A DNA stretch of 64,000 bases from Candidatus Rokuibacteriota bacterium. Its GTDB lineage: Bacteria > Methylomirabilota > Methylomirabilia > Rokubacteriales > CSP1-6. The translations under genes were made by a program, and so were the position numbers. Location: NCBI GenBank assembly GCA_003221515.1, contig QHSI01000098.1, positions 38,919 to 102,918 of the forward strand, written 5' to 3'. Of this stretch, positions 60,697-64,000 are shown one piece after another. Below the pieces are notes generated by a model that saw only the letters and a program-made list of their open reading frames with translations, was not told the origin of the DNA and made no database searches. How positions within the stretch are numbered: position 1 is the first letter of the stretch; every line of letters begins with the position of its first letter.

Positions 60697-61005
60697 ATGA
60701 AGAAGCTCCTTCTCGCGGGTCTGGTCATCGTCATGGGTCTCGCGCCGGCATTCGCCGCGGCTCAGTCACCGTCGGGCAGTGGCCCACGCACCCCGTCCGG
60801 GACGGGTGGCACGGATTCCGGCACCGGGACGCCGGGTACCATCAGCCCGTCGCCCGCGCCGTCCATGCCGTCGGCCCCGTTGGACCGCGGCGCCACGCCG
60901 CCGGCCGCGAGCCCGTCGACCTCGGACATCACCAACAAAGCCGACTGTGATCGCGCAGGGGGCAAGTGGTTGGCGTCCACGATGAAGTGCGACTTGACCA
61001 AGTAG
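60697..61005 (+). CDS. Small secreted low-complexity protein
   Basis: 102 residues. Signal peptide MKKLLLAGLVIVMGLAPAFAAAQ, a Ser/Gly/Thr/Pro-rich stretch of about 55 residues, and a short C-terminal motif NKADCDRAGGKWLASTMKCDL with two cysteines around GGKW, which may form a disulfide-stapled loop. ATG 60697 has AAGGAGGG upstream; the tracked start 43 codons earlier is not supported. A strong hairpin follows the stop. Confidence 0.72.
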   Translation: MKKLLLAGLVIVMGLAPAFAAAQSPSGSGPRTPSGTGGTDSGTGTPGTISPSPAPSMPSAPLDRGATPPAASPSTSDITNKADCDRAGGKWLASTMKCDLTK

Positions 61006-61016
61006 CCTCGTAAGGC

Positions 61017-61052
61017 CTCAGCGGTCTGGTGCATTGGCGCCAGACCGCTGAG
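61017..61052 (+). terminator. Terminator-like hairpin after the secreted protein gene
   Basis: CTCAGCGGTCTGG pairs perfectly with CCAGACCGCTGAG (13 pairs) around a 10-base loop, starting 12 bases after the stop codon. No T run follows, so termination may be Rho-assisted. The opposite-strand oxygenase gene ends at 61115, so it may serve both. Confidence 0.6.
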
Positions 61053-61114
61053 CTGTCCACGGCGCCGCGTCGACACGCGCGGGAAGGCGCGTGTGCGCGA
61101 ACCCGCGTGGGCCA

Positions 61115-62110
61115 TCAGCGAGTCCCGGCACCGAGGAGTCCTGTCTTTGCGTACTTCAGGTCGCGATAGTCGCCCGAGAGAACCGACGCGTGCCGAGCCC
61201 GGCCCTGCGAGGGCAGACACTCGATCAGCGTGTCGTAGTTGGGATGGCTGAAGAACGCGATCGAAAGGCGCGCGGCCCCCGAGCCGGCGGCGGCCGGAGG
61301 ATTCACGACGCGGTGCATGTTCGAGAGCCACCGATCGTTGGTCCAGCGCATGAGCAGATCGCCGATGTTCACGACGAAGGTCGTGGGTGACGTGGGCACG
61401 TCGATCCAGCGGCCGTCGCGCGCCCGGACCTGCAAGCCGCCCGGCACGTCCTCGCCGCTCAGCACTGTGAAGGCGCCGTAGTCGGTATGCGCGCCGGCGC
61501 GCAGCTGGCCCGGCCGCGGGGCCGTCGCCTGGGCCGGGTAGTAGTTCAGGCGCATCGTACCGATGGACCGGTCGACCTTGTCGTCGAAGAACGCTTCGTC
61601 CACGTCGAGGGCCAGGGCGGCCAACCGCATGAGCGACACGACCAGGCGGCTCATCGTGCGGTAGTACGATGTCGCGGCTTCCTCGAACCCGGCGGGCGCC
61701 CCCGGCCAGAAGTTCGGCTCGAAGTGCCGCCGCCCGGCGGGCGCCGTGTAGTAGGCCGCGCCGGTGACGTCGACGGGGCCGACGTGGAAGAACTCCTTCA
61801 GATCCGGCGGCGCAACGTCGTCGTTCGCCGTCGCGAGCGCTTCGCCGCCGACGGGATGATAGCCGCGGTTGGTGCCGGCGACCGGATGACGAGCCTTCAG
61901 CTTGTCGGGGAGCGGGAGCGCGAAGAACTCGTGGGCACGCCGCCGCAAGCCTTCCACGAGACCATCGGGCACGCCGTGGCCTCTGACGGCGAAGAAGCCG
62001 ATCTCACGACAGGCTTCGTCGATGGCGCGCGCGACGGTCAACCGCGCGGTTCGATCGCCGTGCCGCGCCGGCGCTAGATCGATCAGCGGGACCTCACCGT
62101 CCGGACGCAT
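61115..62110 (-). CDS. Isopenicillin N synthase-like 2-oxoglutarate/Fe(II) dioxygenase
   Basis: 331 residues. The N-terminal DIOX_N region is VPLIDLAPAR ... REIGFFAVRGHGVPDGLVEGL. The catalytic core has the iron ligands HTDYG and the distal His in SNMHRVVNPP, with the 2-oxoglutarate-binding RLSIAFF (RxS). Such bacterial homologues oxidise diverse small molecules and are not evidence of penicillin synthesis. No partner pathway genes are adjacent. Confidence 0.9.
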   Translation of the reverse strand: MRPDGEVPLIDLAPARHGDRTARLTVARAIDEACREIGFFAVRGHGVPDGLVEGLRRRAHEFFALPLPDKLKARHPVAGTNRGYHPVGGEALATANDDVAPPDLKEFFHVGPVDVTGAAYYTAPAGRRHFEPNFWPGAPAGFEEAATSYYRTMSRLVVSLMRLAALALDVDEAFFDDKVDRSIGTMRLNYYPAQATAPRPGQLRAGAHTDYGAFTVLSGEDVPGGLQVRARDGRWIDVPTSPTTFVVNIGDLLMRWTNDRWLSNMHRVVNPPAAAGSGAARLSIAFFSHPNYDTLIECLPSQGRARHASVLSGDYRDLKYAKTGLLGAGTR

Positions 62111-62278
62111 CTATCGCGCGAGCATAGACGACGCTCCGGAGGGCGTCAACGCGACCGGTATCCAACCGGTATCCAACCTCTTGACGGCGCGCGGGTCGTG
62201 GGCGCACGATCCGTCAACGTGTGTTCCCCGGTGCGGGGGCGAAGTTCCCGGAACGTGGAGGCCAGGGAGAGAGAGCGA

Positions 62279-63829
62279 ATGTTACTGACCCGCGATCAGA
62301 TCCGCCAGGACAAGTCGTTCGACCTGCTCACCGACGCCATCCTCGAGCGCGACCAGCCGCGCACGGCGGATCTGTTTTTCCGGATGGTCGCCCGCCACGG
62401 CCGCTCGATGGGCGACGCGCTCAGCGTGGTGACGGCGGCCGAGGCTCCGTTCGTCCAGGTCCCGAGCCACATCAACGTACGGGACGGACAGATCACGCTG
62501 GTGAACAACGACCACACGATCCTGGGGCTCCGGACGTCGATGAGCCTGGTGCCGTACGTGCCCCAGGAGTATCGCCTGCTCCCGATGCTCCAGAGCGTCT
62601 GGTACATCCCGGCCGGCCTCGATATCTGGAACCAGCTGCTCGGCAAATACCCCGGCCGCTACGCGACGATGAAGGGCATGAACGTGCCGCCGCCCAGCTA
62701 CGGGCCGGCGTTGTGGAACCAGGACCAGCCGCCCATCATGCCGGAAGGCTCGACCGACGAGAAGCTTCAGGCGCACATGGTCGCCACGATCAGCGGCGAC
62801 GCGCGGCAGTCGTACGGCCTCTTCCTCGGGCTGGCGGCCGACGAGACGATTCGCCAACGCCTGGCCGATCACCTGTTGTTCCTGGGGCTCATCGACTTGC
62901 AAGACACGGTCGTCGGCCGCAAGGCCCGTAACACCGGCCACAAGGCGCTCCGCGCGCGCGCCGTCATCGAGCTCGCGGACTTCATCGGCTGGGAACGGGC
63001 GCACGGCGTCTACTATATCGGCGTGCCGGACATGGCCATCGGTCCGCTCTACTACTCGCTCTATGACGCGGCCTGCGTGACGGTGAGCGCCGATCTGCCC
63101 GACGCCGGGAAGCAGCTCAGGCAGACGAACCAGACGCCGCTGACGCCGGCCGAAGTCGAGGAGATGATCCAGCGGCTGATGACGGCCGACGGGCCGTCCG
63201 TCTGGTCCCAGCTCACGACGCACCTGCGCAACGGCAAGTCGCTGACGAGCCTCGGCGACACCATCCAGATCGCGGCCGCCGAGCTGATTTTGCGGACCAC
63301 GGTGCCGCGGAACTTCACCGACGGTCAGCATCCGTTCGACTACTGCAACACGGCGAACTACTGGATGCGGCGGACGCAGAGTCCCTATCAGGCACGCGTG
63401 CTGTACCTGATGGCGAACTTCGTCAACGACGTGGCGCGCTCCAACAAGCTCTTCACGTCGCTGATCGAGAAGGAGTGCGCCGGGTTCAGCCTGGACGATC
63501 GGACGCCGCAGTCGCTCCTCATCGAACTGGACGAGGCCATCCTGGCGTACGACGTCCCGCGCACCACCGCGATCGCCGACGCCTACCTGCGCTCGGGCGC
63601 CGACCGCAAGGCCTACCAGGCCACGGTCGCGATCGCGGCGTGCAAGTTCCAGGACGATCCGCACAATCAGAAGATCACGCACTCGACGTTCGAGGAGTAC
63701 GCGCACAACTCGACGCACCTGCGGGATCGTCTGCTGCTCGCCACCGTGCGGCTGCTCGCCGGCTGGCCGAAGATGCCGGGCGAGCGCGACTGCTACGCCC
63801 GCTTCATGAGCGACTGGATCAACTCGTAG
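62279..63829 (+). CDS. Large conserved-looking protein of unknown function
   Basis: 516 residues, soluble, mostly helical. Recognisable points are few: LLTDAILERDQPRTADLFFRMVARHG and the later DEAILAYDVPRTTAIADAYLRSGADR look like repeats of one helical unit, and EEYAHNSTHLRDRLLLATVRLLAGWPK closes the protein with His residues. It could be an enzyme resembling questin-oxidase-like helical proteins, but I cannot support that. ATG 62279 follows a GGAGAGAGAG stretch; the tracked start 27 codons upstream is unlikely. A terminator hairpin follows. Confidence 0.7.
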   Translation: MLLTRDQIRQDKSFDLLTDAILERDQPRTADLFFRMVARHGRSMGDALSVVTAAEAPFVQVPSHINVRDGQITLVNNDHTILGLRTSMSLVPYVPQEYRLLPMLQSVWYIPAGLDIWNQLLGKYPGRYATMKGMNVPPPSYGPALWNQDQPPIMPEGSTDEKLQAHMVATISGDARQSYGLFLGLAADETIRQRLADHLLFLGLIDLQDTVVGRKARNTGHKALRARAVIELADFIGWERAHGVYYIGVPDMAIGPLYYSLYDAACVTVSADLPDAGKQLRQTNQTPLTPAEVEEMIQRLMTADGPSVWSQLTTHLRNGKSLTSLGDTIQIAAAELILRTTVPRNFTDGQHPFDYCNTANYWMRRTQSPYQARVLYLMANFVNDVARSNKLFTSLIEKECAGFSLDDRTPQSLLIELDEAILAYDVPRTTAIADAYLRSGADRKAYQATVAIAACKFQDDPHNQKITHSTFEEYAHNSTHLRDRLLLATVRLLAGWPKMPGERDCYARFMSDWINS

Positions 63830-63831
63830 AG

Positions 63832-63857
63832 TCCGGGGAGGGACCTCCCTCCCCGGA
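63832..63857 (+). terminator. Intrinsic-terminator-like hairpin
   Basis: TCCGGGGAGGGA pairs perfectly with TCCCTCCCCGGA (12 pairs) across a 2-base loop, three bases after the previous stop, followed by GTTGTTG. Confidence 0.7.
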
Positions 63858-63908
63858 GTTGTTGCGCTTGCCCCGGCGCTCCCAGGATTTTGGGGATTTG
63901 AGGCGACC

Positions 63909-64000
63909 GTGAAGCCATTCATGTTTGGTGCACTGCTCGTGGCGGCATTGGCGGGTCCCGTCGCCGCGCAAGTGCGGATCGATATCGGCGTGCAACTGCC
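63909..64000 (+). CDS. Start of an exported protein (3' partial)
   Basis: GTG 63909 opens MKPFMFGALLVAALAGPVAAQVRIDIGVQ, a clear signal peptide with AxA-type cleavage site before QVRID. The window ends after 30 codons, so the function cannot be given. Confidence 0.65.
   Translation, partial: MKPFMFGALLVAALAGPVAAQVRIDIGVQL

Noticed and set aside
60383-60697. 104-codon - strand ORF
   Set aside because: Hydrophobic end only; the start is in the promoter/SD area of the 60697 gene and no coherent protein results.

Overview
The window is high-GC DNA from a Gram-negative bacterium. A LolA outer-membrane lipoprotein carrier, lipoproteins with lipoboxes, an outer-membrane barrel, MurG and Ddl all point to a diderm. 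A proteasome-type AAA ATPase in a diderm with this gene mix suggests Candidatus Rokubacteria / Methylomirabilota. That placement is inference from gene content only; no 16S gene or other marker was compared.

Layout. 1-14.7 kb is a dense housekeeping block, mostly on the + strand: lolA (cut at the window edge), yajQ, a PilZ gene, rimO, pgpA, cinA, a TPR lipoprotein, thpR, recA, pilT, recX, alaS, a response regulator and GAF histidine kinase, and an MBL-fold lipoprotein. Many neighbours share 4-base NTGA stop/start overlaps. 14.7-20.4 kb holds two long inverted-repeat elements, an rlmI / methyltransferase / speB operon facing left, and speD-speE facing right, so the agmatine-to-spermidine route is almost complete here; the maf gene follows. 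20.4-27 kb is mainly a leftward operon (HAD phosphatase, rarA, a small membrane protein, ddl, murG), with a substrate-binding protein and an EndoIII-like glycosylase. 27-33.4 kb is a rightward operon of two TPR proteins, an aldehyde ferredoxin oxidoreductase and a small conserved gene.

33.4-34.3 kb is a decayed integrative element between a 5' fragment of tRNA-Val and an intact tRNA-Val. It holds scraps of a serine recombinase and a tyrosine integrase. 34.3-45.9 kb is accessory: a CheY-like regulator, a frameshifted DUF3047 gene, small secreted proteins, a carboxymuconolactone-decarboxylase/AhpD-type gene whose CxxC reads Cys-x-x-TGA (candidate selenoprotein), a lipid-metabolism cluster (DAG-kinase-like, LPG-synthase-TM-like, PAP2), an outer-membrane protein, an MFS efflux pump, a hydrolase, a broken gene, lemA and a DUF2207 protein.

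45.98-56.71 kb lies between tRNA-Asp and an exact 18-base copy of the tRNA-Asp 3' end, which marks a probable genomic island. It carries two divergent, paralogous pairs of sugar ABC permeases around one binding protein, with operator-like palindromes over both predicted -35 boxes. It also carries a VapBC-type toxin-antitoxin pair, two atypical receiver proteins, a secreted alpha/beta hydrolase and gene fragments.

56.8-64 kb has the proteasome-activating ATPase coupled to a small Cys-rich gene, several very small ORFs, a secreted low-complexity protein, a 2-oxoglutarate/Fe(II) oxygenase-like gene, a large unknown protein and the start of a secreted protein.

The best leads are the candidate selenoprotein, the two tRNA-associated insertions, the palindrome over the recA -35 box, the divergent sugar-transport control region, and the recurring use of NTGA overlaps, near-cognate starts and possibly leaderless starts.
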